Shown here piece by piece: positions 17,015 through 29,220 of a stretch of 64,000 nucleotides of DNA. Source of the DNA: Caldimonas tepidiphila (GTDB lineage: Bacteria > Pseudomonadota > Gammaproteobacteria > Burkholderiales > Burkholderiaceae_C); contig NZ_QXMG01000015.1 of NCBI RefSeq assembly GCF_003569765.1, forward strand, positions 1-64,000, read 5' to 3'. The notes under the pieces are model-generated. The model worked only from the letters and a program-made list of their open reading frames with translations, was not told the DNA's origin and ran no database searches. Position 1 is the stretch's first letter. Every line of letters starts with the position of its first letter. The translations under genes were made by a program, and so were the position numbers.

Positions 17015-17620
17015 TCAGCCGCGCTGCAGCCGGCGCTCGACGAAGTCGAGCCGGTCCTGGCCCCAGAACAGCTCGCCCTCGATCACGTAGCTCGGCGCGC
17101 CGAACACGCCGGCCTCGATCGCCTGCTGCGTGTCGGATTCGTAGCGCTCGCGCACCGTCTGGCTGTGCGAGTCCTCCAGGCGCTGCGGCGGCAGGCCGTT
17201 CTCCTCGAGCAGCTTCACCAGCACCTGCTCGTCGTCGATGTTGCGCTCCTCGGCCCAGACCGCGCGCATCACCGCGCCGGCGATCCTCATCGCCGCGTCG
17301 GTGCCGTCCTTGAGGTCCACCGCGACGATCAGGCAGGCGGCGTCGTCGCCGGCCACCGGAAAGAAGCGCGGCTGCACGTGGATCGGCAGGCCCAGGTGCT
17401 CGCCGAAGCGGCGCAGCTCGAGCAGCCGGTAGGCCTGGCGCTGCGGCGCGCGCTTGTTCACCGGCAGCCCGCCCGAGACCGGGAAGACCTTGCCGCCGAG
17501 GTCCACCGGCCGCACGCGGATCGCCGCGCCGTGGCGGCGCGCCAGGTCCCAGAAGCGCTGGTGGCCCAGGTAGGCGTAGGGCGACTGGGGCGCGAAGTAG
17601 TAGTCGATCTGCAGGCTCAC
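17015..17620 (-). CDS. 2-hydroxychromene-2-carboxylate isomerase-like (DsbA/kappa-GST family)
   Basis: A 201-residue thioredoxin-fold protein. FAPQSPYAYLG at the N-terminus places Ser13 at the glutathione-activating position, and FGAPSYV gives the cis-proline. The internal helical insertion around VFPVSGGLPVNK... is typical of NahD-like isomerases, which use glutathione to isomerise hydroxychromene carboxylate in naphthalene degradation. A GTG start at 17620 with GGAGAG upstream is used. It lies 30 bases upstream of the dienelactone hydrolase gene, so the two are probably cotranscribed. No full aromatic pathway is present, so the real substrate is open. Confidence 0.85.
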   Translation of the reverse strand: MSLQIDYYFAPQSPYAYLGHQRFWDLARRHGAAIRVRPVDLGGKVFPVSGGLPVNKRAPQRQAYRLLELRRFGEHLGLPIHVQPRFFPVAGDDAACLIVAVDLKDGTDAAMRIAGAVMRAVWAEERNIDDEQVLVKLLEENGLPPQRLEDSHSQTVRERYESDTQQAIEAGVFGAPSYVIEGELFWGQDRLDFVERRLQRG

Positions 17621-17729
17621 GGTGCTCTCCTCGGGGCGAAACGGGCAGAGTGTAGGAGCCTGCGGCGCAGCTTGCAGCGCGGCGGTGGCGTGCCCGCGCG
17701 CGCAGTGGCGCGCACGGAGCCGGCCGCCC

Positions 17730-20700
17730 TCAGCGCAGCAGCGGCTTGAGGTAGCGGCCGGTGTGGCTGCCGGGGTGCGCCGCGATGTCCTCGGGCGTGC
17801 CCGCCACCACCAGCTCGCCGCCGCCCGAGCCGCCCTCGGGGCCCATGTCGATCAGCCAGTCCGCGGTCTTGATCACGTCGAGGTTGTGCTCGATCACGAC
17901 GATGGTGTTGCCGTGCTCGCGCAGCTGGTGCAGGACCTTCAGCAGCAGCTGGATGTCGTGGAAGTGCAGCCCGGTGGTCGGCTCGTCGAGGATGTAGAGC
18001 GTGCGGCCGGTGTCGCGCTTGGACAGCTCGAGGGCCAGCTTCACCCGCTGCGCCTCGCCGCCGGAGAGCGTCGTCGCGCTCTGGCCGAGCTTCACGTAGC
18101 CCAGGCCCACGTCCATCAGCGTCTGCAGCTTGCGCGCGATCGCCGGCACCGCGCCGAAGAGCTCGAGCGCCGCCTCCACCGTCAGGTCCAGCACCTGCGT
18201 GATGTTGTGGCCCTTGTAGAGCACCTCCAGCGTCTCGCGGTTGTAGCGCCGGCCGTGGCAGACGTCGCAGGGCACGTACACATCCGGCAGGAAGTGCATC
18301 TCCACCTTCAGCACGCCGTCGCCCTGGCAGGCCTCGCAGCGCCCGCCCGCGACGTTGAAGCTGAAGCGCCCGGCGCCGTAGCCGCGCTCGCGCGCGGTCG
18401 GCACCTCGGCGAAGAGCTCGCGGATCGGGGTGAAGAGGCCGGTGTAGGTGGCCGGGTTGCTGCGCGGCGTGCGGCCGATCGGCGACTGGTCGACGTTGAT
18501 GACCTTGTCGAAGGCCTCCAGGCCCTCGATCGCGTCGTGCGGCGCGGGCTCGGCCTGGCTCTGGTAGAGCTTCCTCGCCACCGCCGCGTAGAGCGTGTCG
18601 TTGACCAGCGTGCTCTTGCCCGAGCCGGACACGCCGGTCACGCAGGTGAACAGGCCCACCGGGATCTCGACCGTCACGCCCTTGAGGTTGTTGCCGTGCG
18701 CGTTGACGATGCGAAGCGCGTGCGGGTGGTCCTCGTCGGCCGGCTTTCGCCATGCGCGGCGCTGTCCCGGCACCTCGATGCGCAGCGCCTGCGCGAGGTA
18801 GCGGCCGGTCAGCGAGTTCGGGTCGGCGGCGACCTCGTCGGGCGTGCCCTGCGCGATAACCTCGCCGCCGTGCACGCCGGCGCCCGGCCCCATGTCCACC
18901 ACGTGGTCGGCGGCACGGATCATGTCCTCGTCGTGCTCGACCACCAGCACGCTGTTGCCGAGGTCGCGCAGGTGGCGCAGCGTGCCGATCAGCCGGTCGT
19001 TGTCGCGCTGGTGCAGCCCGATGCTCGGCTCGTCGAGCACGTACATCACGCCGGTGAGCCCTGAGCCGATCTGGCTCGCGAGACGGATGCGCTGCGCCTC
19101 GCCGCCGCTGAGCGTGTCGGCGCTGCGGTCCAGGCTCAGGTAGGCGAGGCCCACGTCGTTCAGGAAGCTCAGCCGCGCGCGGATCTCGCGCACGATCTTG
19201 TCGGCGATCGCGGCCTTCGCGCCCTTGAGCTGCAGCCCCTCGAAGAAGCGCAGGCATTCGGCGAGCGTCGCGTGCGCCACCTCGTAGATCGGCTTGCCCG
19301 GGCTGTCGCCTTCCCCGTCGCTCCGGCGGCCCGAGACGTCCTGCAGCAGCACGTGGCGCGCCTCGCGGCGCAGCCGGCTGCCGTGGCACTCGGGGCAGGG
19401 CTTGGCGGCCTGGTAGCGCGAGAGCTCCTCGCGCACCGCGGCCGAGTCGGTCTCGCGGAAGCGCCGCCCGAAGTTCGGGATGATGCCCTCGAAGGGGTGG
19501 GAGCGCTTGACGCTGCGCGCCTTGCCCTTCGGGCCGTCGGCCTGGTAGTTGAACTCGATCTCCACCTCGCCCGAGCCGTGCAGCAGCACCTGCCGCACGT
19601 CCTCGGGCAGCTCCTCGAAGGGCGTGTCGAGGTCGAAGCCGTAATGCTTCGCGACGCTCTCGAGCAGCGAGAAGGTGTAGGGGTTGCGCCGGTCCCAGCC
19701 CTTGACCGCGCCGCTGGCGAGGCTCAGGGTGGGAAAGGCGACCACGCGCTCCGGGTCGAAGGCGGTGACCTCGCCCAAGCCGTCGCAGCTCGGGCAGGCA
19801 CCGACCGGCGAGTTGAAGGAGAACAGGCGCGGCTCGAGCTCGCCGAGCGAGTAGCTGCACTTGGGGCAGGCGAACTTGCTCGAGAACATGTGCTCGCGCC
19901 CCGAGTCCATCTCGAGCGCGATCGCGCGGCCCTCGGCGATGCGCAGCGCCGCCTCGAAGCTCTCGGCGAGGCGCTGGCGCAGCCCCGCCGAGGGCAGGCC
20001 GGTGGCGCCAGGCTGCGGCGCGGCGGCGGGGGCGTCCACCGCGTCGGCACGCACCTTGAGCCGGTCCACCACCACGTCGATGTCGTGCTTCTCGGTCTTC
20101 TTCAGCTTCGGCACGTCGGCCGCCTCGTAGACGCGCGGCCCCTCGCCGCCCGAGCCGACGCGAAAGCGCACGTAGCCCTGCGCCTGCATGTCCTGGAACA
20201 GCTCGGCGTGCTCGCCCTTGCGGTCGCGCACCACCGGCGCGAGCACCATCAGCTTGGTCTCCTCGGGCAGCCCGAGCACCGCGTCGACCATCTGGCTGAC
20301 GCTCTGCGCCTCGAGCGGCAGCATGTGCAGCGGGCAGAAGGGCGTGCCGGCGCGCGCGTAGAGCAGGCGCAGGTAGTCGTGGATCTCGGTGATCGTGCCC
20401 ACCGTCGAGCGCGGGTTGTGGCTGGTGGCCTTCTGCTCGATCGAGATCGCCGGCGACAGGCCCTCGATCACGTCGACGTCGGGCTTGTCCATCAGCTCGA
20501 GGAACTGCCGCGCGTAGGCCGACAGGCTCTCGACGTAGCGGCGCTGGCCCTCGGCGTAGAGCGTGTCGAAGGCGAGGCTGGACTTGCCCGAGCCGGACAG
20601 CCCGGTGATGACGACGAGCCGGTCGCGCGGCAGGTCGAGGTCGATGTTCTTGAGGTTGTGCGTGCGCGCGCCGCGGATGCGGATCATCGGCGCGTCCGCT

Positions 20701-20789
20701 CGCGAAGCGGCGGGCGCTGCGGCGGTCGGGGCGGCTGCCGCTTCGGGCAGCGGCCCGACCCGCGGCTCGGAGTCGGGGCGACGGTCCAT
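17730..20789 (-). CDS. uvrA: Excinuclease ABC subunit A
   Basis: A 1019-residue DNA damage recognition ATPase. Two ABC modules are complete: the first Walker [10 protein letters not shown] (from about residue 63) and the second GVSGSGKST, each paired with a signature LSGGEAQR and a Walker B LDEP. Zinc-binding CPKCSYS...CPSC, CPEC and CEACQGDG...CDVC motifs are present. UvrA with UvrB finds bulky lesions in nucleotide excision repair. It is longer than the usual 940 residues because of an Ala/Pro-rich N-terminal extension of about 34 residues and an Ala/Pro insertion in the UvrB-binding region. No ssb gene is beside it. Confidence 0.97.
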   Translation of the reverse strand: MDRRPDSEPRVGPLPEAAAAPTAAAPAASRADAPMIRIRGARTHNLKNIDLDLPRDRLVVITGLSGSGKSSLAFDTLYAEGQRRYVESLSAYARQFLELMDKPDVDVIEGLSPAISIEQKATSHNPRSTVGTITEIHDYLRLLYARAGTPFCPLHMLPLEAQSVSQMVDAVLGLPEETKLMVLAPVVRDRKGEHAELFQDMQAQGYVRFRVGSGGEGPRVYEAADVPKLKKTEKHDIDVVVDRLKVRADAVDAPAAAPQPGATGLPSAGLRQRLAESFEAALRIAEGRAIALEMDSGREHMFSSKFACPKCSYSLGELEPRLFSFNSPVGACPSCDGLGEVTAFDPERVVAFPTLSLASGAVKGWDRRNPYTFSLLESVAKHYGFDLDTPFEELPEDVRQVLLHGSGEVEIEFNYQADGPKGKARSVKRSHPFEGIIPNFGRRFRETDSAAVREELSRYQAAKPCPECHGSRLRREARHVLLQDVSGRRSDGEGDSPGKPIYEVAHATLAECLRFFEGLQLKGAKAAIADKIVREIRARLSFLNDVGLAYLSLDRSADTLSGGEAQRIRLASQIGSGLTGVMYVLDEPSIGLHQRDNDRLIGTLRHLRDLGNSVLVVEHDEDMIRAADHVVDMGPGAGVHGGEVIAQGTPDEVAADPNSLTGRYLAQALRIEVPGQRRAWRKPADEDHPHALRIVNAHGNNLKGVTVEIPVGLFTCVTGVSGSGKSTLVNDTLYAAVARKLYQSQAEPAPHDAIEGLEAFDKVINVDQSPIGRTPRSNPATYTGLFTPIRELFAEVPTARERGYGAGRFSFNVAGGRCEACQGDGVLKVEMHFLPDVYVPCDVCHGRRYNRETLEVLYKGHNITQVLDLTVEAALELFGAVPAIARKLQTLMDVGLGYVKLGQSATTLSGGEAQRVKLALELSKRDTGRTLYILDEPTTGLHFHDIQLLLKVLHQLREHGNTIVVIEHNLDVIKTADWLIDMGPEGGSGGGELVVAGTPEDIAAHPGSHTGRYLKPLLR

Positions 20790-20870
20790 GGCAGGGTTTT
20801 TCCGGGGTAACCGGCCATGATAGCCGGCGCCCCTTTCTCCTGCCGTCGAGTCGGGTCGCCGCGCCGCAGA

Positions 20871-22394
<1,524 letters not shown>

Positions 22395-22468
22395 GCTTGT
22401 CTCCTCGGTCCTTGGTTTGCGAAGCAGGGCAGCGCCGGGGATGCGGCGTTGCGCTGGCCGGGGAGATC

Positions 22469-22483
22469 GCAGGGTCCGTGCCG
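22469..22483 (-). promoter_or_regulatory. Sigma-54 (-24/-12) promoter for the aldehyde dehydrogenase
   Basis: Read on the minus strand the site is CGGCACGGACCCTGC, against the consensus TGGCACG-N4-TTGC: the essential GG and GC are spaced by exactly ten bases, with one mismatch in each half. It lies about 75 bases upstream of the aldehyde dehydrogenase ATG and about 134 bases from the centre of the palindromic activator site. Confidence 0.7.
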
Positions 22484-22607
22484 GCCTTGCGGGCTACCGT
22501 CCGCGGCCGCCGGAAATTCCTTTGGCGACGGGCACTTGCATGGCGAGGGCGGGCGCCCTGCCGCCACCTCTTGCGGCCCGGCCCGGCGCGGCTTGCGACG
22601 CCCCTGC

Positions 22608-22624
22608 TGTCGCGGTTTGCGACA
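22608..22624. promoter_or_regulatory. Palindromic upstream activator site TGTCGCGGTTTGCGACA
   Basis: Perfect six-base arms (TGTCGC/GCGACA) around five bases, with further GCGAC/GTCGC half-sites at about 22595 and 22647. Spacing to the sigma-54 promoter is that of an enhancer-binding protein site. The adjacent AcoR-type gene is the obvious candidate to bind it. It may also control the activator's own promoter. Confidence 0.6.
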
Positions 22625-22712
22625 GGTGACGCGCCTGCGGTGCGGTGCGACACTGCCGCGTCCGCACATAGAGCCTTCCGCTGCAGGACGGCCGCCTCCG
22701 GAGACAAGAGCC

Positions 22713-24662
22713 ATGCCCCTGACGAGCGTGTTCGAGCTCGCCGACCCCGCCGCGCACGACGTGGCGCGTGCGCGCCAGCTGTTCTTCGAGCGCCGCGCCG
22801 ACCCTAGCGGGCTGGTGCCCGACGTGATCGCGCGCTCCTGGCAGCGCTGCGTCGGCCGGGTCTACGAGCAGGCGGCGGCGCCCGAGCCGGTGGCGGCGCT
22901 CGCGCTGGCGCAGCGGCGCGAGCTGCGCAGCCGGCTGCGCCGCCACGCGCTGCCCGAGATCGAGGCGCTCGCCGAGGCGCTGGCGCCCGGGCGCACGGTG
23001 GTGGTGCTGTCGGACGCGCAGGGCATGATCCTCGACGCGCTCGGCTCGGGCGACTTCCTGCGCCGCGCCGAGCGCGTCGCGCTGCAGCCCGGCGTCGAGT
23101 GGTCCGAGGCCGAGCGCGGCACCAACGCGATCGGCACCGCGCTGGTCGAGGACCGGCCGGTCACGGTGCTCGGCGGCGAGCACTACGTCAGCGCCAACCG
23201 CGTGCTCGGCTGCACCGCGGTGCCGCTGCACGCGCCCGACGGCATGGGGCTCGGCGTGCTCGACGTGTCGGGCGAGCCGCGCGAGATCGGCGCGCCGCTG
23301 GCCGCGCTGCTGCGCATGGCCGCCGGCCTGATCGAGCACCGCATCGCGCTCGACCCCGCGCCGCGCACCGCGGTGCTGCGCTTCGCGCGCGACTCGGCGC
23401 TGCTCGGCACGCACCGCGAGGGCCTGCTGTGGGTGCGCGACGGCGAGCTCACGGGCGCCAACCGCGCCGCGCTCGCGCTGCTCGGCACCGCGCTGGACGC
23501 CTTGCGCGGCCGGCCGGTGGAGGCCTTCTTCAGCCACCTGCCGGCGCTGCGGCAGGGCGAGCTGCCGGTCGCGCTGCAGGATCGCGCGCGCTCGCAGCAG
23601 TTCACCGCCTGCTGGCAGGGCATCCAGGTGCCGGGCACGTCGGCAAGGCGCGTCGCCGTCGCGGGGGGCGCCCCGCCCGCGCGGGACGCGGGCCGGAGTG
23701 CGGAGCCGCCGCGCGGCGAGCCGCTGCCGGTCGACGCGCTCGCCGAGCGCGAGCTGCAGCGCGCGGTGCGCGTGCTCGACGCCGGCATGGCGGTGCTCGT
23801 GCACGGCGAGACCGGGGTCGGCAAGGAGGTCTTCACGCGGCGGCTGCATGGCTCGAGCACACGCCGCGGCGGGCCGCTTGTGGCGGTCAACTGCGCCGCG
23901 CTGCCCGAGGGCCTGATCGAGGCCGAGCTGTTCGGCTACGAGGAGGGCGCCTTCACCGGCGCGCGCCGCAAGGGGCAGCCGGGCCGCATCCGCGAGGCGC
24001 ACGGCGGCGTGCTCTTCCTCGACGAGATCGGCGACATGCCGCTCGCGCTGCAGGCGCGGCTGCTGCGCGTGCTGCAGGAGCGCGAGGTGCAGCCGCTCGG
24101 CGGCGGCCGCGCGCAGGCGGTGGACTTCGCGCTGGTGTGCGCGACGCACCGCGACCTCGCGGCGCTGGTCGAGCAGGGGCGCTTCCGCGCCGACCTGCTG
24201 TTCCGGCTGCAGCACTACGTCGTGCGGCTGCCGGCGCTGCGCGAGCGCGCGGACCGCGAGGCGCTGGTCGCGCGCCTGGTGCGCGACACGCTGGAGCCGG
24301 CCGGGCTCGGTCTCACCGAGGAGGCGCTGCAGGCGCTGTGCCGCTACCGCTGGCCCGGCAACCTGCGCCAGCTCGCCGCGACGCTGCGCACCGTCGCGGC
24401 GCTGGCCGGCCCGCACAGCGTGATCGGGCTCGAGGACCTGCCGCCCGAGCTGCGGCAGGGGACAGTGCCTGCCGCGGTCCCGGTTGCCGCAGTGGACGCC
24501 TCGCTGGCGACCGTGGCGCAACCGCTGCGCACCCAGGCCGAGGCCGCGATCGACGCGGCGCTGGCCGCCTGCGGCGGCAACGTCAGCGCCGCCGCGCGCC
24601 GCCTCGGCGTGCACCGCAGCACGCTGCACCGGCACCTGCGCGGCCGCGCGGGCGGGCACTGA
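22713..24662 (+). CDS. AcoR-type sigma-54-dependent transcriptional activator
   Basis: A 649-residue enhancer-binding protein. The N-terminal part (about 75-210) is a GAF-like sensor with RGTNAIGTALVEDRPVTVLGGEHY, typical of AcoR. A PAS-like linker follows, then the AAA+ domain with Walker A GETGVGKE (365-372), GAFTGA (412-417, the sigma-54 contact), FLDEIGD Walker B, and a C-terminal Fis-type helix-turn-helix (about 607-649, [22 protein letters not shown]). AcoR senses acetoin or related aldehydes and activates their catabolic genes. The ATG at 22713 has GGAGA upstream. Divergent from its probable target. Confidence 0.92.
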   Translation: MPLTSVFELADPAAHDVARARQLFFERRADPSGLVPDVIARSWQRCVGRVYEQAAAPEPVAALALAQRRELRSRLRRHALPEIEALAEALAPGRTVVVLSDAQGMILDALGSGDFLRRAERVALQPGVEWSEAERGTNAIGTALVEDRPVTVLGGEHYVSANRVLGCTAVPLHAPDGMGLGVLDVSGEPREIGAPLAALLRMAAGLIEHRIALDPAPRTAVLRFARDSALLGTHREGLLWVRDGELTGANRAALALLGTALDALRGRPVEAFFSHLPALRQGELPVALQDRARSQQFTACWQGIQVPGTSARRVAVAGGAPPARDAGRSAEPPRGEPLPVDALAERELQRAVRVLDAGMAVLVHGETGVGKEVFTRRLHGSSTRRGGPLVAVNCAALPEGLIEAELFGYEEGAFTGARRKGQPGRIREAHGGVLFLDEIGDMPLALQARLLRVLQEREVQPLGGGRAQAVDFALVCATHRDLAALVEQGRFRADLLFRLQHYVVRLPALRERADREALVARLVRDTLEPAGLGLTEEALQALCRYRWPGNLRQLAATLRTVAALAGPHSVIGLEDLPPELRQGTVPAAVPVAAVDASLATVAQPLRTQAEAAIDAALAACGGNVSAAARRLGVHRSTLHRHLRGRAGGH

Positions 24663-24772
24663 GCCGGGCGGCCACCGCGGCGACCCGGCCGCGCCCGGGG
24701 CTGCGCCGGCCCGGCCTGCGGAGGCGGGCCGCGCGGCCTAAACTGGCCCCCTTCGACCCGAAGGAGCCGCGC

Positions 24773-26242
<1,470 letters not shown>

Positions 26243-26407
26243 GCGGGCGGGCTGCCGGGGCGCGGCGTCGCACAGGGCTTCTGGCATGCGGGCATGCCCG
26301 CCGCCCGTAAACTGGGGGGCTCCCGGGCAGGGGCTCTCCGCCGCGCGCGGCCGACCGTCCTTCCTGCCACCGGGGAAAAGTCGTACGCATCCAGGAGGGG
26401 GCAGCGC

Positions 26408-27286
26408 ATGAATTCACCGCGACGCCAGCGCAGCGAAGCGCCGCCGCAGTCGTACCTCGTGCCGACCTTGTCGGCGGTGCCTTCGACGCTCGCGATCCCG
26501 CTGGCCGCGCGCGCCTGGGGCGGACGGCGCTTCCCGGCGCTCGACGTGCACGACGGGCATGCCGCCGACGCGCTCGCGCTGCTCGGCGACGACGGCCGGC
26601 GCTGGCTGGACGACGAGGTCACCGTGTTCGGCGTGCTGGTGCGCACCGCGCTGTTCCGCGAGCAGGCCCGCGCCTTCTTCGCCCGGCATCCGCAGGGGCT
26701 CGGCGTCAGCCTCGGCTGCGGCCTCGCCGACTACTTCCAGTGGCTCGACAACGGGCGCAACCACTGGATCGACGCTGACCTGCCGGAGGTGGTGGCGCTG
26801 CGCAGCCGGCTGGCGCTGCCGGAGTGCCGGCGTCGCCGCTGCCGCCCGGTGGACCTGACCGACTGCGACTGGTGGGACCGGCTCGGGCTGGCCTCCGGAC
26901 CCGGCGCGCCGCCAGTGCTGCTGATCTGCGAAGGCGTGCTGATGTACCTGCAGCCCGAGCAGGTGCAGGCGCTGCTGCGCTGCTTCGGCGAGCGCGCGCC
27001 CGAGGGCTCGCAGCTGGTGCTGGACGCGATGAGCTGGCTGGCGCCGGGGCATGCCGAGCTCAACCCCTCGGTGCGGCAGACCGGCGCGCAGTTCACCTGG
27101 GGGCTGAGCCGGCTCGCCGAGCTGACCGAGCCGCACCCGCGGCTGCGGCTCGGCTGGCAGTACAGCGTGATGGAGGACTACGGCTTCCCGTATGCGCAGC
27201 TCGGGCCGCTGTTCCGCTGGTTCTGGGGCGTGCCGCTCTATGCGCTGTACCGGATCGAGGCGCGGGAGGCGGGCCTGCCGCACTGA
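26408..27286 (+). CDS. LCM/PPM-family class I SAM-dependent methyltransferase
   Basis: A 292-residue protein. The sequence VSLGCGLADYFQWLDN is the SAM-binding motif I, followed by WIDADLPEVVALR and LLICEGVLMYLQPEQVQALL, characteristic of the leucine carboxyl methyltransferase fold (PF04072) used by many bacterial polyketide-type O-methyltransferases. The substrate is unknown. AGGAGG lies about ten bases before the ATG at 26408. An inverted repeat GGCATG-N4-CATGCC occurs in the upstream gap at 26283. It is convergent with rsmE. Confidence 0.82.
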   Translation: MNSPRRQRSEAPPQSYLVPTLSAVPSTLAIPLAARAWGGRRFPALDVHDGHAADALALLGDDGRRWLDDEVTVFGVLVRTALFREQARAFFARHPQGLGVSLGCGLADYFQWLDNGRNHWIDADLPEVVALRSRLALPECRRRRCRPVDLTDCDWWDRLGLASGPGAPPVLLICEGVLMYLQPEQVQALLRCFGERAPEGSQLVLDAMSWLAPGHAELNPSVRQTGAQFTWGLSRLAELTEPHPRLRLGWQYSVMEDYGFPYAQLGPLFRWFWGVPLYALYRIEAREAGLPH

Positions 27287-27311
27287 GGGCGGCCTGCCGG
27301 CGAGCGGCGGA

Positions 27312-28058
27312 TCAGCCCGCGGCGGGCGCGTCTAGTTCCAGCCAGGCCAGCACCGCCAGTGGCGCGGTCTCGGCGCGCAGCACGCGCGCGCCGAGGCTCA
27401 CCGGCGCGAAGCCGGCCGCGCGGGCGGCGTCCTCCTCGGCGGCGCTCAGGCCGCCCTCGGGGCCGCTGAGCAGTCGCAGCGGCGGCAGGCGCCCGGCGCG
27501 GCGGGCCGGCGCGACGCGCTCGGCCAGCGGCCGCGCCTCGCGCAGGCTCAGCACCAGGTCCAGCCCGGCCTCGGGCGGCGGCTGGCGCAGCCAGTCGGCG
27601 AGCGAGCGCACCGGCCCGATCGCGGGCACCCGGGTGCGGCCGCACTGCTCGGCGGCCGCCACCGCCACCGCGCGCCAGTGCGCCACCTTCTTGTCGGCGC
27701 GCTCGCCGGAGAGGCGCAGCACCGAGCGCTCGGTCATCAGGGGCTGGATCGCGGCGACGCCGAGCTCGGTGGCCTTCTCGACCAGCCAGTCCATGCGCTC
27801 GTTGGCCGGCATGCCGAGCGCGAGCGTCACCGCCTGCGCGCTCTCGCGGTCGAGCGGCGCATGAAGGCCCACCCGCACCTCGACGTCGCTGCGGCCCATG
27901 CGGGTGACGCTGGCGGCCCATTCGCCGCCCTCGCCGTTGAAGAGGGTCAGCGCCTCGCCCGGCTGCAGGCGCAGCACCTGCACGTGGCGCGCGGCCGCGG
28001 GCGGCAGCAGCACGGTGGCGCCTTCGGCGAGCGGCAGCTCGGCATGGATGCGCGGCAT
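27312..28058 (-). CDS. rsmE: 16S rRNA (uracil-1498-N3)-methyltransferase RsmE
   Basis: A 248-residue SPOUT-class methyltransferase. The N-terminal PUA-like domain (MPRIHAELPLAEG...HVLRL style) is followed by the knot domain with RMDWLVEKATELGVAAIQPL, AAEQCGRTRVP, LLSGPEGGLSAAEEDAA and SLGARVLRAETAPLAVL, all diagnostic of RsmE. It methylates U1498 of 16S rRNA in assembled 30S subunits. Its ATG lies 13 bases after the amgK stop, so the two form an operon. Confidence 0.95.
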   Translation of the reverse strand: MPRIHAELPLAEGATVLLPPAAARHVQVLRLQPGEALTLFNGEGGEWAASVTRMGRSDVEVRVGLHAPLDRESAQAVTLALGMPANERMDWLVEKATELGVAAIQPLMTERSVLRLSGERADKKVAHWRAVAVAAAEQCGRTRVPAIGPVRSLADWLRQPPPEAGLDLVLSLREARPLAERVAPARRAGRLPPLRLLSGPEGGLSAAEEDAARAAGFAPVSLGARVLRAETAPLAVLAWLELDAPAAG

Positions 28059-28071
28059 CGGCGGCGCCCGC

Positions 28072-29112
28072 TCAGAAGCTGTAGCCGTAGTCGCGCGCCT
28101 CGCCGGCGGCCTGCTCGAGCAGCTGCGCGAGCGCGCCGAGCCCGTTGTAGCGCATCGCGACGCGGTGCGCGTAGCGCCACACGCGCGGCAACTCCTTCAG
28201 GTAGCCGTCCTTGCCGTCGCGGTAGTTGAGGCGGCAGAAGATGCCCAGCACCTTGAGCTGGCGCTGCAGGCCCATCCACTCGAAGTCGCGCCAGAACTGG
28301 CCGAAGTCCGCGTCGACCGGCAGGCCCGCCTTGCGCGCGCGCTCCCAGTGGCGGATGGCCCAGTCGATCTGCTCCTCCTCCTCCCAGTCGACATAGGCGT
28401 CGCGCAGCAGCGAGACGAGGTCGTAGGTGACCGGGCCCCAGACCGCGTCCTGGAAGTCGAGGATGCCGGGGCCGGCGTCCGTGACCATCAGGTTGCGCGA
28501 GTGGTAGTCGCGGTGCACCAGCACGCGCGGCTGCGCGAGGTTGTTCGCGAGGATCAGCTCGAAGGTCTGCGCGAGCTGCTGGCGCTGCGTGTCGTCGAGC
28601 GTGATGCCCGCGTGCCTGCCGACGTACCAGTCGGGGAAGAGCTGCAGCTCGCGCATCAGCAGCTCCCGGTCGTAGGCCGGCACCGCGTCCTCGGCGGCGA
28701 TGCCCTGCAGCTTCACGAGCGCCTCGCTCGCCTCGCGGTAGAGCGCGGGCGCGGTCTTCGCGTCGAGCCGCGACAGGTAGGTGGTGTCGCCGAGGTCGCT
28801 CAGCAGCATGAAGCCCTCGGCCTGGTTCCAGTCCAGCACCTCGGGCGCGTTCAGGCCGGCGCCGCGCAGCAGGCCGGCGACCTGCACGAAGGGCGTGCAG
28901 TTCTCGTGCGCGGGCGGCGCGTCCATCATGATGCGCGTGCCCTGCGCGGTGTCGATGCGGAAGTAGCGCCGGAAGCTGGCGTCGGCGCTGGCGGGGCGCA
29001 CGCTTGCCGGGTCGACGCCATGCTCGCCCAGCGAGGCGAGCCAGCGTTCGAAGGCGAGGCGGCGGTCGTCGTCGGTCCACACGGGGGCGGCGGCGCGGGA
29101 GTCGGTGGTCAT
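28072..29112 (-). CDS. amgK: Anomeric MurNAc/GlcNAc kinase AmgK
   Basis: A 346-residue phosphotransferase of the aminoglycoside-kinase fold: catalytic VLVHRDYHSRNLMV and metal-binding ILDFQDAVWGPVTYDLVSLLRDAYVDW. These phrases are specific to AmgK, which phosphorylates N-acetylmuramic acid at C1 in the cell-wall recycling shortcut that bypasses de novo MurA. Divergent placement from lptD matches its location in other beta- and gammaproteobacteria. The usual partner murU (nucleotidyltransferase) is not next to it; rsmE is. Starts at ATG 29112. Confidence 0.9.
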   Translation of the reverse strand: MTTDSRAAAPVWTDDDRRLAFERWLASLGEHGVDPASVRPASADASFRRYFRIDTAQGTRIMMDAPPAHENCTPFVQVAGLLRGAGLNAPEVLDWNQAEGFMLLSDLGDTTYLSRLDAKTAPALYREASEALVKLQGIAAEDAVPAYDRELLMRELQLFPDWYVGRHAGITLDDTQRQQLAQTFELILANNLAQPRVLVHRDYHSRNLMVTDAGPGILDFQDAVWGPVTYDLVSLLRDAYVDWEEEEQIDWAIRHWERARKAGLPVDADFGQFWRDFEWMGLQRQLKVLGIFCRLNYRDGKDGYLKELPRVWRYAHRVAMRYNGLGALAQLLEQAAGEARDYGYSF

Positions 29113-29220
29113 GGCGGGGCTGGAAAGCGGAGGGGGGGCCGGCGGCGAGCCTTGCCCGCAGGGTCGCGGGCACCGGCGCGGCCGGGGGCTCGTGAAATAA
29201 TCGATTCTACAAACCGCCCC

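Noticed and set aside
22522-22538. Second possible sigma-54 promoter on the plus strand (TGGC...TTGC)
   Set aside because: The GG to GC spacing is two bases too long for sigma-54 recognition.
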